Source: CAZSHX01 sp964606895 (GTDB taxonomy: Bacteria; Bacteroidota; Ignavibacteria; Kapaibacteriales; UBA2268). Taken from it: DNA of 54,640 nucleotides. Numbering within the stretch: position 1 is the first letter of the stretch; the number at the start of each line of letters is the position of its first letter. The DNA lies in contig CAZSHX010000027.1 of NCBI GenBank assembly GCA_964606895.1, positions 1-54,640 on the forward strand. The letters are read 5' to 3'. Under the pieces are notes generated by a model. That model did not search any database, was not told the origin of the DNA, and saw nothing but the letters and a program-made list of their open reading frames with translations. This document shows, piece after piece, positions 7,655 to 16,666 of this stretch. The position numbers and the translations under genes are program-made.

Positions 7655-8956
7655 TTATAAATCCTCGATAAAATTTCTGACTCTATTTAAAATAGATGAT
7701 TTTTTTGTTTTCTGACCATTGTCTGCTTTGTCATTGCTTTGCGAATCCTCCGAAGAATACTTGTCGTCAGTTTCCAATCCGTAAAGTGCAAGCCCGACAG
7801 CAGTTGAGTAAATCGGATTCTCGATTTCGGGAGCAAGTCCTGAATAGGAAATACCCGAAGGCGAGCCGATTTTTACCGGCATACCGAACACATCCTGAGC
7901 AAGTTCTTCAACTCCCCTTAAAAGTGCACAGCCGCCTGTAAGAACAATTCCTGCACCAAGACTACCGGCATAATCGGATTTCCTGATTTCGTTCAAAGCA
8001 AATTCAAATATTTCTTCCATCCTCGGCTGAATAATCTGGCAAAGGAAGTTTTTGTTAATCTCAATCGGTTTCCGACCGCCTACACCGGGGATCATAAAGA
8101 TTTCATCTTTTAAAATCGAATCCAAATGTGCGTGCCCGTATTCTCTTTTTATTCTTTCGGCTTGCGAAGCTATAATGCCAAGTCCTCTGCGAACATCGTC
8201 AGTCACCTGTTTGCCTCCGATAGCAATCACGGAAGTGAATCTGATAATATTCTCTTCGTAAATTGCCACATCGGTTGTTCCGCCGCCGATATCAATCATC
8301 GCAACCCCTACTTCCATCTCTTCTTCGTCCAATACTGCTTTACTGCTTGCAAGGGGTTCAAGGATTATATCTTTAACTTTAATATTCAATTTTTCAAGAC
8401 AGCGATAGATATTCGTGATTGCCGTTTGAAGCCCCGTCACAACATGAACATTCACTTCCATCCTAACGCCGCTCATACCTACGGGATCTGTAATCCCGTC
8501 CTGTCCGTCAATAATAAATTCCTGAGGAATAACGTGCAAAATCTTTCTTTCGTTCGGAATAGCAATATTCCTGCTTTCCTCAATAACTCGTTCAACGTCC
8601 CGACGGTTTATCTCGTGGTTCGGATGCGAAATTCCGACAATCCCTCTTGTTTGAAACGACTGAATATGGTCTCCGGCAATACCGACAACAACTTCATTAA
8701 TCTGAATACCAGATTGCTGTTCGGCTTGGTCAATAGCTTTTCTAATGGAATTGACGGTTCTTTCCAGATTAATAACCACTCCACGGTTGAGTCCGTCACT
8801 TTCCGTAATCCCAATACCCAAAATATTCAAAGAATTCGGATTAATGTCGGGAGCCGCAACCAGACAGCAAATCTTGGACGTACCAATATCAAGCCCAACG
8901 GTAATCTGCCGTTGTTTCCCATTAGAATTATTTTTACCTGGAGATAAAATAGCCAT
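7655..8956 (-). CDS. ftsA: Cell division protein FtsA
   Basis: 433 residues, an actin-fold ATPase that ties FtsZ to the membrane and recruits the divisome. The phosphate-1 motif TVGLDIGTSKICCLV lies near residue 20. The inserted 1C domain region follows (VVVGIAGDHIQSFQTRG). The second phosphate motif is AMIDIGGGTTDVAIY and the adenosine motif is GIVLTGGCALLRGVEEL. The last residues SSILNRVRNFIEDL form the amphipathic membrane-binding helix typical of FtsA. It starts 24 bases after ftsQ and is cotranscribed with ftsQ and ftsZ. Confidence 0.97.
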   Translation of the reverse strand: MAILSPGKNNSNGKQRQITVGLDIGTSKICCLVAAPDINPNSLNILGIGITESDGLNRGVVINLERTVNSIRKAIDQAEQQSGIQINEVVVGIAGDHIQSFQTRGIVGISHPNHEINRRDVERVIEESRNIAIPNERKILHVIPQEFIIDGQDGITDPVGMSGVRMEVNVHVVTGLQTAITNIYRCLEKLNIKVKDIILEPLASSKAVLDEEEMEVGVAMIDIGGGTTDVAIYEENIIRFTSVIAIGGKQVTDDVRRGLGIIASQAERIKREYGHAHLDSILKDEIFMIPGVGGRKPIEINKNFLCQIIQPRMEEIFEFALNEIRKSDYAGSLGAGIVLTGGCALLRGVEELAQDVFGMPVKIGSPSGISYSGLAPEIENPIYSTAVGLALYGLETDDKYSSEDSQSNDKADNGQKTKKSSILNRVRNFIEDL

Positions 8957-8980
8957 AATAAAATTTAGAAATACTTAAAA

Positions 8981-9766
8981 TCATGAATTACCGGCAACAA
9001 CACTGCCATCCCACCTAAGATCAATATACCTGACACTGCTTTTTTCCGAAAGCGGATTGAAACTTTTCCAGTATGCCACAAGATTCGAAAGTTTTTCTGC
9101 AATCGAATATGGTTTCCCAAACAAAATTTTAACCTGCTTGTCAGTTGTCAGAAAAATAAAACTGCTATTTTCCGCATCGAAAATAATTTCAGAGATGAAA
9201 CAGTAGATAAATGCTTTGTCTTCTTTTCTCATCTCTCTGATTATTTCCATGCATCCCGAAAGTGCGTATTTGTTAATCAACCCGCCATTGAAAACATTTC
9301 GTATCAAAGGCAGATCGGCAAACTTATCGAACAAACGGTAGGGCATAGTAAAACCCTTTTCGTCAATGAACGTAATTAAACCATCACCACTAACCAAAGC
9401 CGCTACCGGCTGTCTTTCCTTTATTTCAATTCGAATTTCCTCAGTATTCTTGTGAGTAACAAAAGTCTCCTGAATGAAAGGATGGTTTCTCAGCTTTTTT
9501 TGAATAGCCTCGAGCTTGATTTTCTCGTTCGGCGTTTTCAGTAAAGAATCCCCAACCTGTTTTCTGATTTCTTCAGAAGGAATAATTCGATTACCCGCAA
9601 TTTCGATAGATTTGATAACCTGACTTCCACTCCATTTTTGAGAAAGAACGATTATTGCAATAGCAATCACAAAAAAACCAAAAGCCAAAAAATACAGCTT
9701 TTTATGACTTTTCAATCTCTTACTTTCATCCGTAACATTGTTATGTTTATCGGTTCCGGTTACCAT
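8981..9766 (-). CDS. ftsQ: Cell division protein FtsQ/DivIB
   Basis: 261 residues. A short cytoplasmic N-terminus is followed by one membrane segment (LYFLAFGFFVIAIAIIVLSQ, residues ~27-46). A POTRA domain follows (IKSIEIAGNRIIPSEEIRKQ … HPFIQETFV), then the FtsQ beta domain with RQPVAALVSGDGLITFIDEKG and a late YIDLRWDGSVV. FtsQ bridges early and late divisome proteins in the periplasm. It is first in the operon. Upstream lies a divergent gene rather than murC or ddl, so this division trio is detached from the mur cluster. No clear RBS is seen. Confidence 0.92.
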   Translation of the reverse strand: MVTGTDKHNNVTDESKRLKSHKKLYFLAFGFFVIAIAIIVLSQKWSGSQVIKSIEIAGNRIIPSEEIRKQVGDSLLKTPNEKIKLEAIQKKLRNHPFIQETFVTHKNTEEIRIEIKERQPVAALVSGDGLITFIDEKGFTMPYRLFDKFADLPLIRNVFNGGLINKYALSGCMEIIREMRKEDKAFIYCFISEIIFDAENSSFIFLTTDKQVKILFGKPYSIAEKLSNLVAYWKSFNPLSEKSSVRYIDLRWDGSVVAGNS

Positions 9767-10096
9767 TTTTTTTCAATTATTTTTTAACCAAGTTAAATTA
9801 TGACAGCAAAATCACTTTTATTTACACAAATAGCAAACTAAGCCTTTTTGTCACAGCAAGCTTAATCAAGTGCTATCTGCTTAAATATCAATTAATTAAG
9901 CAATGCCCTAAATCATCGGTTTCACGAATATATGTAACAGAAATGAATTCCTCCCTATGCTGCTTAGGTGAATTCTCAATTACAAATCTAATTTACTTTT
10001 TCCAAATATTCAAGAGATATTTTTAAAAATTAAAATATTTTTTTTAGGGAGTGCGTATATTATCAATTTTCATTTATAAATTTGTTTTTTTTCAAT
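9767..10096. other. Divergent promoter region between ftsQ and the TPR-CHAT gene
   Basis: About 330 AT-rich bases between divergent genes, so it must hold both promoters. No gene, repeat family or confident promoter match is seen. Imperfect AAGCTTAATC / TTAATTAAGC-like boxes near 9858-9902 are the only visible symmetry. Confidence 0.5.
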
Positions 10097-12919
10097 ATGG
10101 ATTTTAGAAATTTTATGAAAAATTTAAGCGTAATATTCATCTTGTTTTTGTCAATATTAAGTTCAAGTTTTGCCGAAGAAGCCTGGAAAGATTTGTATCA
10201 GTCTGCCCAAAGCCAAATCAAATCGGGCAATCTCGATGCGGCACTTGCCAAGTCTGCTCAGGCTTTGGAAAAAGCAGAGAAGGATTATACCAAAAAAAGT
10301 GAATATTATGCTCAGACTCTTGGTTTGCAGGCTGAGATTTTTTACCGAAAAGGTGACTATGCCAAAGCCATCGAACTTTTTACCAAAGAAAAAGACATCA
10401 AGAAGAAAGTTCTCGGCAAGACAAATGCCAATTATGCCAAAACTTTAAACAACCTGAGTTCTGTACTAACAAGACTCGGGAAATTCAGCGATGCCGAACC
10501 TTTACTCAAAGAAGCACTTGAAATCAAAATCAAATCGTTAGGTGACAGCGATTCATCCACTGCTCTGACTTATCAAAATCTTGGAGTAATTTCGCAAAAA
10601 ATCGGGAAGTATTCCGAGGCAGAAAAAGCTTTCAGCAAAGCCTGCGAAATCCGCAAGAAAATTCATGGCGAGCAAAGCACTCAGTATGCAAACTCCTGCC
10701 TAAGCCTGGGGATTCTCTACAACCAGTTGGGAAATAACGAAAATTCGATTACTTACATGGAGAAAGCTGTTGCGATTTTCGATAAAAATCTGAATGACAG
10801 CAATCTTACAAAAACACAGGCTCAATTTCAGCTGGCAAAATGCTATATTGAAGCAGGCAAGAAAGATAAAGCCCAGCCTTTGCTCGACAAAGTTAAATTA
10901 GTCCAGCAAAGTATTATTTCCACGAAGAATCCAGAGTATATTCAAACCCTGATGAGCCTCGGTCAGCTCAAATGGGCGGCTAAAGAATATCAGGAAGCAA
11001 AAACTGCTTTTGAACAGGCGAAAGCTTTAGTTGAAAAATATTACGGTAACGGACATCCCGATTATTCAAATTGCATTTATTCAATCGGCACAATCGAATT
11101 TCTTCTTGGAAATTTTGATGAGGCTTATAAAGACATTACTCTCTCGCTGAAACTAACAGAGAAAATTTACAGCCAGGATTTCCCCGAATATGCCACCCGT
11201 CTGCATACCTTTGCCGGTTTGCTTCAGAATATGAAACGATACGACGAAGCCGAGGATACTTACAAAAAAGCTTTTAAACTATACAAACAGCAAATCAGAA
11301 ACTATTTCCCTTTCCTTAGCGAAAGTGAGAAATCGAAGTTCTATTTCAATCTGAAAAAACGTTTCGATATGTTCAACTGCTATGTCCTTACACGCTACAA
11401 AGATAAACCGCAGTTGATTTCCGAGATGCTGGATAACCGTATTTCTACAAAGGCAATCCTTTTGAACAGCAGTTTGAAAATCAAGAATAAAATTCTGAAC
11501 AGCGAAAATGAGGAACTGATTAATCAGTATAATACATGGAAATCATTAAAAGAAGAACTTTCTATGCTTTACAATCTTTCGAAAACGGAACTGACTGCAA
11601 AAGGGAAAAATATTGATTCACTCGAAGCTTTTTGCAACGAACTTGAAAAGAAGATTTCCATGAACTCCATCGAATTCAAAAATGAGTTTATTGCCAAAAA
11701 ATCGCCCTGGCAGGATATATGCGAAGAACTGGGCGATGACGAAGCCGCTGTGGAAATTGTACGATTTAATTTTTTCGAAAAGGAATGGACCGATTCTGTT
11801 TACTACGTCGCATTCATTTTAAAGAAGGAAACAAAAGACATTCCTGAGATTGTTGTTCTTAACAACGGGAATGAACTTGAGCAGAAATATATTAAAAACT
11901 ATCTGAATTCAATAAATTTCCGTATTCTTGAATCCGAGTCCTACAATTCTTTCTGGAAAAAAATTGATGAGAAAATCGGGAACAAAAGCGTCTGCTACGT
12001 TTCGATGGACGGTGTTTACAACAAAATCAACATAAGTTCTCTTATGAAAAAGGATAATGATTTTGTTATTGACACAAAAGCAATTATTAACGTCTCGAAT
12101 ATTCAAGATATTTTGATAAACAAAAAAGACTTCAAACCGAACCCAAACAAAACTGCCGTTCTGTTTGGAAATCCAAAATATAAATTTGATATACCTCCGG
12201 CAGTTGATTTGCTGAAACCCGACGCACAGATAATCGGCGATTTGCCGAAATTGCAAATGGCTATCGCAGACCTTCCGGGTACAAAAGTTGAAGTTGAAAC
12301 TATTAATGACTTGCTTCACAACGTAAAATGGAAATCCAATTTATACATGGATACCTCTGCCACCGATAAAAACTTTATTTCAATTAAATCAGCGGGCGTT
12401 CTGCATATTGCAACACACGGCTACTTTTTGCCAGATATGGCAATGAAACCCGAAGAAAAAGTATTTGGCATAAGTGCAGAAAAAATTCAGGAGAATCCTT
12501 TCCTTCGTTCGGGTTTGCTTTTCGCGGGAGCATCCAATACGATTAACAATCCAAACCCGAAAGACGAACTTTCCAGGCAAGGCATCATAACCGCTTACGA
12601 TGCAATGGGGCTTGATTTTGACAACATCGGCATATTAATCCTCAGTGCCTGCGAAACAGGTTTGGGAGAAATCAAAAACGGAGAAGGTGTTTACGGACTT
12701 CAGCGTGCTTTCCTGATTGCCGGAGCAAAAACAATAATCATGAGCCTTTGGAAAGTAAATGACCAGGCAACGCAGGAGCTAATGACAGAATTTTACAGGA
12801 ATTGGCTTTCCGGAAAGAAAATTCATGAAGCTTTCCGTCAGGCACAGTTAAATCTTAAGGAAAAGGAATCGCATCCCTATTTCTGGGGCGGTTTTATTCT
12901 AATCGGCGAGTATGATTAG
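10097..12919 (+). CDS. Exported TPR-CHAT (caspase-like) protein
   Basis: About 940 residues from the ATG at 10097; the ATG at 10115 is equally possible and gives the cleaner signal peptide (MKNLSVIFILFLSILSSSFA). Residues ~25-400 are tandem TPRs of the 42-residue tetratricopeptide/NB-ARC type (A.TLNNLSSVL..LGKFSDAEP, ALTYQNLGVISQKIGKYSEA and so on). Residues ~640-940 are a CHAT domain: GVLHIATHGYF with His near residue 774, and ILSACETGLGEIKNGEGVYG with Cys near 852, then GAKTIIMSLWKVND and HPYFWGGFILIGE. The His/Cys pair is the caspase-type dyad, so peptidase activity is likely. The signal peptide places it in the envelope, unlike cytoplasmic CHAT defence proteases. Substrate and partners are unknown; no partner gene is adjacent. 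Confidence 0.92.
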   Translation: MDFRNFMKNLSVIFILFLSILSSSFAEEAWKDLYQSAQSQIKSGNLDAALAKSAQALEKAEKDYTKKSEYYAQTLGLQAEIFYRKGDYAKAIELFTKEKDIKKKVLGKTNANYAKTLNNLSSVLTRLGKFSDAEPLLKEALEIKIKSLGDSDSSTALTYQNLGVISQKIGKYSEAEKAFSKACEIRKKIHGEQSTQYANSCLSLGILYNQLGNNENSITYMEKAVAIFDKNLNDSNLTKTQAQFQLAKCYIEAGKKDKAQPLLDKVKLVQQSIISTKNPEYIQTLMSLGQLKWAAKEYQEAKTAFEQAKALVEKYYGNGHPDYSNCIYSIGTIEFLLGNFDEAYKDITLSLKLTEKIYSQDFPEYATRLHTFAGLLQNMKRYDEAEDTYKKAFKLYKQQIRNYFPFLSESEKSKFYFNLKKRFDMFNCYVLTRYKDKPQLISEMLDNRISTKAILLNSSLKIKNKILNSENEELINQYNTWKSLKEELSMLYNLSKTELTAKGKNIDSLEAFCNELEKKISMNSIEFKNEFIAKKSPWQDICEELGDDEAAVEIVRFNFFEKEWTDSVYYVAFILKKETKDIPEIVVLNNGNELEQKYIKNYLNSINFRILESESYNSFWKKIDEKIGNKSVCYVSMDGVYNKINISSLMKKDNDFVIDTKAIINVSNIQDILINKKDFKPNPNKTAVLFGNPKYKFDIPPAVDLLKPDAQIIGDLPKLQMAIADLPGTKVEVETINDLLHNVKWKSNLYMDTSATDKNFISIKSAGVLHIATHGYFLPDMAMKPEEKVFGISAEKIQENPFLRSGLLFAGASNTINNPNPKDELSRQGIITAYDAMGLDFDNIGILILSACETGLGEIKNGEGVYGLQRAFLIAGAKTIIMSLWKVNDQATQELMTEFYRNWLSGKKIHEAFRQAQLNLKEKESHPYFWGGFILIGEYD

Positions 12920-12964
12920 TGCATTTTACATAAGAATTTGCAATTTGGTGAATAATCGGTAAAA

Positions 12965-13010
12965 GTCTTGAACTGGGATTTCAGGGATTTATGGGATTAA
13001 GAGGATTTGT
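12965..13010. repeat. 'ACTGGGATTTCAGG' repeat, copy 2 (half)
   Basis: CTTGAACTGGGATTTCAGGG and the following GGGATTAAGAGGATTT match the left arm of the 1107-1195 element. The right arm appears displaced to about 13168-13205 by an intervening repeat. Confidence 0.6.
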
Positions 13011-13033
13011 ATTCTTAAAACCTTATTTTTCCT

Positions 13034-13152
13034 AAACCTTTTACCTTAGTAGCCCAAGAATATGCACGACTCACACCTCTTACCTTATTAATCCTACAAA
13101 ATAAGGTAATAAGGTTTGGGGCTGTGGGCTACTGTCTGTTATACTAAGGTTT
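13034..13152. repeat. MITE-like repeat with CCTTAGTAGCC ends, copy A
   Basis: The left end AAACCTTTTACCTTAGTAGC is mirrored by TGGGCTACT (13125-13133) and TACTAAGGTTT (13142-13152). An inner hairpin is formed by ACCTTATTA and TAATAAGGT. The second copy is at 26340-26435 and shares AAGGTAATAAGGTTTGGG and CCTTAGTAGCCC. Confidence 0.7.
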
Positions 13153-13224
13153 GCTCTCCAAACAGTACGGGATTTCAATTTGTTTTTCCTGAAAATTTAG
13201 TAATCCCAAATATCCCTCAAAATC

Positions 13225-13354
13225 TGCATTGCATCTTTGAAAAAATATTATTTAAAAAAATGCAACAATTATTCGTCTAACCTATTGAAATTATTTTAAA
13301 TAACGATTTTTAACCATTGCATCTTTGAATGCAAAAAGATGCAAAGATGCAAAT
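13225..13354. repeat. 130-bp repeat, copy 1
   Basis: It begins TGCATTGCATCTTTGAA and ends AAAGATGCAAAGATGCAAAT. The 3' part forms a perfect 9-bp hairpin, TGCATCTTT / AAAGATGCA. The middle holds TCTAACCTATTGA and the near-palindrome ATTATTTTAAATAACG. Copies of almost identical length lie at 50149-50278 and 50372-50500. Confidence 0.85.
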
Positions 13355-13558
13355 CGGAGAATATTCGATAAAATTTAAAAAGAACATTTAATACAGGATT
13401 GTTGCAAATCCTGAAAAGATAAACGATAATATAGATTATTTATTGCTACACAAATAAAGTATATATCACGTTTTTAACCCTCGGATTCCTGCTTATCTCA
13501 AAACAAAATCTCGAAGAAAAACCGCAATCCTCATTTTTTCAAGGAAAATTTCTGACGA

Positions 13559-16255
13559 TTAAATAGCAAACATTAAATGAATGCCGACATAAAAATTATT
13601 TGTTTTCCAATCCTTGAGCCATTTAGTTAAACCAAGATTATATTCGAAATGTGGGATAACAACTATTCTTGAGCGTGTAATTATATCATATTTAACCCCA
13701 AATAGAATTCCCGTATTGAAAATCCTCATATCCTTGATACTTCCGTCATGCAGAATAGCCGTTTTATTATTATCTTCATACCTAACAATTGGTAAATCCG
13801 GTTTGATAATCCCAGTGTTATTGTTATTCAATGATATTTTTTCAAAATAATTATCTGAAATTTTGAAATCAAAATCCAAGCCAAGTTCAATCCATAATTC
13901 TCGAACAACTCTGTAGCTATACATTGTACTAAAATTGATTGTATTAAATGAGAATTCATTTTGATATTTAATCTCTGATAACGGTTCTGCTCCTTGCTTA
14001 ACCATTTGGCTGATATAACTGTTATCCTTCAATATCTGTTCGTTAGAACCATGAGAAGTTTTAAAAAATGAATTAAATATTAGTGCATGACTCGTGTGAA
14101 TAATTTTGCCAAAAAATTGAGTATAGGATAAACCCAGGAAATAACCATCTCCTGATAAATTTTGATTTGTATTTTTTGGAGATAACCCTGTCATTTGAGT
14201 TGGGAAATTCATACTATTAGTTCTGTTATACCCTGCATTTGGACCAAGATATATTGCTGTGTAGGAAGAACCTGGAGAGAGGGGATCAGCTCCACTCATG
14301 AAACCAGATGAAGTATTGACAATTCCCCCCATTGCATTGCTATAATTTGTTGATATTCCATCAATAGCTGAATTTGATACTCCTTCTGGCATAGGAAGAG
14401 GCTGTTTAACTTTAACTGTCTTTCCCGAAATGTTTCTGATTTCGTAATCTACTGCCACAAATGATGTAAAATTTGTCAGGATATTATAGTCTAGACCTAA
14501 TTGTGTTATCTTATTTTCAAAAGTCTTTTTATTATCATAATAAGTTACATTATAAAGATCAAAAAGAGTAGTAATAACAGACCTTGCCCATAAATATTTC
14601 AAAGCAGAACCTGTGTCTTCAATCGCAAAAGCTTTGACCGGAATTTTAACATTTAGTTCTTGCTTATTAAAATTACCTGAAACTGTAATTATACCGGAAG
14701 CTTCATCCTTCCATTTCCCGAATAATATAATTGGTCTTTGTTCCATTACATCAGGAATTTTTTCAGGTTCAAAATCGTAAGCTTTGAAATCTTCAAATTT
14801 GACTTTAACATCAGTTAAAACAGGAGATTCAATATACTTCAAGAATTTTTCTGATACTTCATCAGCTTCATCAGGCTTCGTAACAATAAAGGTTTCACCC
14901 CTTCCAACTCTTCCAATTCCTTCTAATAAAAACCGATTTACAGATGTGCCAATCCCAAAAGCAAAAACATTTGCCTCATCTAAATGTTCACTAATTATTT
15001 TGAACACTTCCTCTTCAACGTTTACAAATCCATCAGTCATAATAACAATTGATCTTGAAAGACCACTTGATTTTGACTTATTATATATTTTTTTTAAAGC
15101 AGGCAGTATTTCGGTGGTTCCGCCGCCATTTTGACTATTGATTAAAGCTATAGCTTTGTCAATGTTGTCAGATGTAGCAGGGAGAGAGTTGTCGGATAAC
15201 AATTCCGATGATCCGGCAAAAAGAAGAATATTGAAAAAATCACTTGAGGAAAGGTTTGAAAGTAGTTTTTTAATTACCTTTTTGGCTACACCAAGCGGAT
15301 AACCGGACATAGAACCGGAAACATCAAGGATGAATACATATTCACGAGGTGGCAGCTGTTCGGTTTCAATTTTCTTTGGAGGTTGCAACATCAGAAGGAA
15401 AAAATTTTCAGTTCCGTTCCTTGATAATAATAACCCTGTTTGAATATTCTTTCCGGCAAGACTATAATTTAGGATATAATCTTTATTGCCTGACTTTTTT
15501 TGTCCTTCTTCTAACTTTATTTCAGCATCAAAATTATCTGCGTCGGTAAATTCAATTTTGATTTTATGTGATTTGGATTTAATATCACTTATCGGCATCC
15601 CTGCAAATATTTCGGTGTTAATATCAAAATCGTACATGGAAGCAACACCGCTTTCTGTATAAGGTGTATTAGTAAACATTTCGCCTTTTTTTGCGGATTC
15701 AGATGAAACATATCTCGGTCCAACAACAGTTGGATAAACAAATTCATAAATTCCATCGTTAGGAACAAGAAGTTCGGTATATTTCATTTCAACCGTGATT
15801 GTATCACCAGGCATTATGTTAGCAACATTCATTGTAAAAACATTAGGTCTGTCTTGCTCTAAAAGCGAAGTGCTTCTACCTTCTTTTTTTGCATCTTCGT
15901 AAATCTTGCGTGCTTCCTCCTTTTTATGAATTTCAGCAATCAGCAACCGATTCTGAATCTTCATTGTCATTGAATATACTGCCGCACGGGTAGAAGCCGG
16001 AAAAACATATATTGCCTCCAATGGCTTCTTTCCGCCGTTGATATAAATTTGTTTTACTATAACCTCTGCAATAACACCATAAATCTTGACATCGGCAGTA
16101 GTTGAAAGGAGCGGGAATTGTTCGATTGATTTGTCATCAGATTTGATTAAAAAGTAAGGAGATAGTGTCTTATCTTCTTTGTTATCAGTTGCTTGTGAAA
16201 ATAGCGATATGCTTATCGAGAACATAATGATTGCAAGTAATGTTGCTCTTTTCAT
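13559..16255 (-). CDS. VIT/von Willebrand A domain protein with barrel-like C-terminus
   Basis: 898 residues from the ATG at 16255 (GGAAGG upstream). A frame extension of 17 codons lacks a signal and was dropped. Signal peptide: MKRATLLAIIMFSISISLFS. Residues ~45-170 are a VIT domain (TTADVKIYGVIAEVIVKQIY, ALYVFPASTRAAVYSMTM-like block, VANIMPGDTITVEMKY). A VWA domain follows with an intact MIDAS: VFILDVSGSMSG, then GGGTTEILPAL, then SIVIMTDGFVNVEEEV. The last ~220 residues are alternating aromatic strands ending VGIHLMFAI, resembling an outer-membrane beta barrel. This suggests a surface or periplasmic adhesion/scaffold protein held in the outer membrane (inference). Related bacterial VIT-VWA proteins resemble inter-alpha-trypsin inhibitor heavy chains. 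It is a single gene. Confidence 0.88.
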   Translation of the reverse strand: MKRATLLAIIMFSISISLFSQATDNKEDKTLSPYFLIKSDDKSIEQFPLLSTTADVKIYGVIAEVIVKQIYINGGKKPLEAIYVFPASTRAAVYSMTMKIQNRLLIAEIHKKEEARKIYEDAKKEGRSTSLLEQDRPNVFTMNVANIMPGDTITVEMKYTELLVPNDGIYEFVYPTVVGPRYVSSESAKKGEMFTNTPYTESGVASMYDFDINTEIFAGMPISDIKSKSHKIKIEFTDADNFDAEIKLEEGQKKSGNKDYILNYSLAGKNIQTGLLLSRNGTENFFLLMLQPPKKIETEQLPPREYVFILDVSGSMSGYPLGVAKKVIKKLLSNLSSSDFFNILLFAGSSELLSDNSLPATSDNIDKAIALINSQNGGGTTEILPALKKIYNKSKSSGLSRSIVIMTDGFVNVEEEVFKIISEHLDEANVFAFGIGTSVNRFLLEGIGRVGRGETFIVTKPDEADEVSEKFLKYIESPVLTDVKVKFEDFKAYDFEPEKIPDVMEQRPIILFGKWKDEASGIITVSGNFNKQELNVKIPVKAFAIEDTGSALKYLWARSVITTLFDLYNVTYYDNKKTFENKITQLGLDYNILTNFTSFVAVDYEIRNISGKTVKVKQPLPMPEGVSNSAIDGISTNYSNAMGGIVNTSSGFMSGADPLSPGSSYTAIYLGPNAGYNRTNSMNFPTQMTGLSPKNTNQNLSGDGYFLGLSYTQFFGKIIHTSHALIFNSFFKTSHGSNEQILKDNSYISQMVKQGAEPLSEIKYQNEFSFNTINFSTMYSYRVVRELWIELGLDFDFKISDNYFEKISLNNNNTGIIKPDLPIVRYEDNNKTAILHDGSIKDMRIFNTGILFGVKYDIITRSRIVVIPHFEYNLGLTKWLKDWKTNNFYVGIHLMFAI

Positions 16256-16464
16256 CTTTAGAACCTTCCGAAATATATTTATATTAATGGTTGTCTTCAA
16301 AAACAAGTATTATAATTTTACCAAATATGACTTCGATGGTATGATTAAAATAATGAATAATAATTCACTTTGCAAATTATTATTCATTTACCATAATAAA
16401 TATTTGTACCAGATGGGAGCTTGGGCGAAAGGAGAAATTGTCTGAACCATGATTGATATCATTT

Positions 16465-16548
16465 GACTGATTAAGATGATTGAAGAGTGATATTTGTTAC
16501 TTCAATCCTCTTAATCCCCAAAATCTCTGAAATCCCGATTCAGAAATC
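16465..16548. repeat. 'ACTGGGATTTCAGG' repeat family, copy 3 (inverted, degenerate)
   Basis: GATTAAGATGATTGAAG pairs with CTTCAATCCTCTTAATC, and the right side continues CTGAAATCCCGATTCAG, the complement of the CTGAACTGGGATTTCAG arm seen at 1107. Confidence 0.6.
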
Positions 16549-16596
16549 AACGGACATTTCTGCTTAACCAAATGTCCTTTTGAACTGTTAGCTTAT

Positions 16597-16637
16597 GGGT
16601 GGATGCGTTCAAAGTTTAATCAGATACGCATCCCTAC
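16597..16637 (-). repeat. GGATGCGT hairpin, probable terminator of the UXS gene
   Basis: GGGTGGATGCGT (16597-16608) and ACGCATCCCTAC (16626-16637) form an 8-bp stem with a 17-base loop. It ends in CCCTAC, like the GTAGGG…CCCTAC palindromes found in T9SS genes here. It lies 30 bases after the minus-strand stop, so it may act as a terminator, but no strong T-run follows. Confidence 0.5.
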
Positions 16638-16666
16638 TTTGTTTTAAAAGAGCCGATTTTTTATCT

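Larger units (their letters stand above)
12920..13558. other. Repeat cluster between convergent genes
   Basis: About 640 bases without a supported gene. It contains, in order, half of an ACTGGGATTTCAGG element (12965-13010), a roughly 120-base element with CCTTAGTAGCC ends (13034-13152), remains of the other fold-back half (CGGGATTTCA … AATCCC near 13168-13205), and the first copy of a 130-base repeat (13225-13354). The nesting suggests one element inserted into another. Confidence 0.65.
16256..16666. other. Spacer upstream of the VIT-VWA gene, with repeats
   Basis: About 410 bases with no gene. It holds the VIT-VWA promoter region (a TAATACTTG box on the minus strand near 16308), an ATTTGACTGATTAAGATG / AATCCTCTTAATC fold-back (16465-16548), and a GGATGCGT/ACGCATCC hairpin at the end of the next gene. 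Confidence 0.5.

Noticed and set aside
8126..8947. 273-codon open frame on the plus strand
   Set aside because: It is antisense to ftsA, whose domains are complete; the translation is low-complexity and Cys/Phe/Asn-rich with no domain.
10097..12919. CHAT-based defence system (caspase with gasdermin or Cas partner)
   Set aside because: The protein carries a signal peptide and neither gasdermin, STAND ATPase nor CRISPR effector genes are adjacent.
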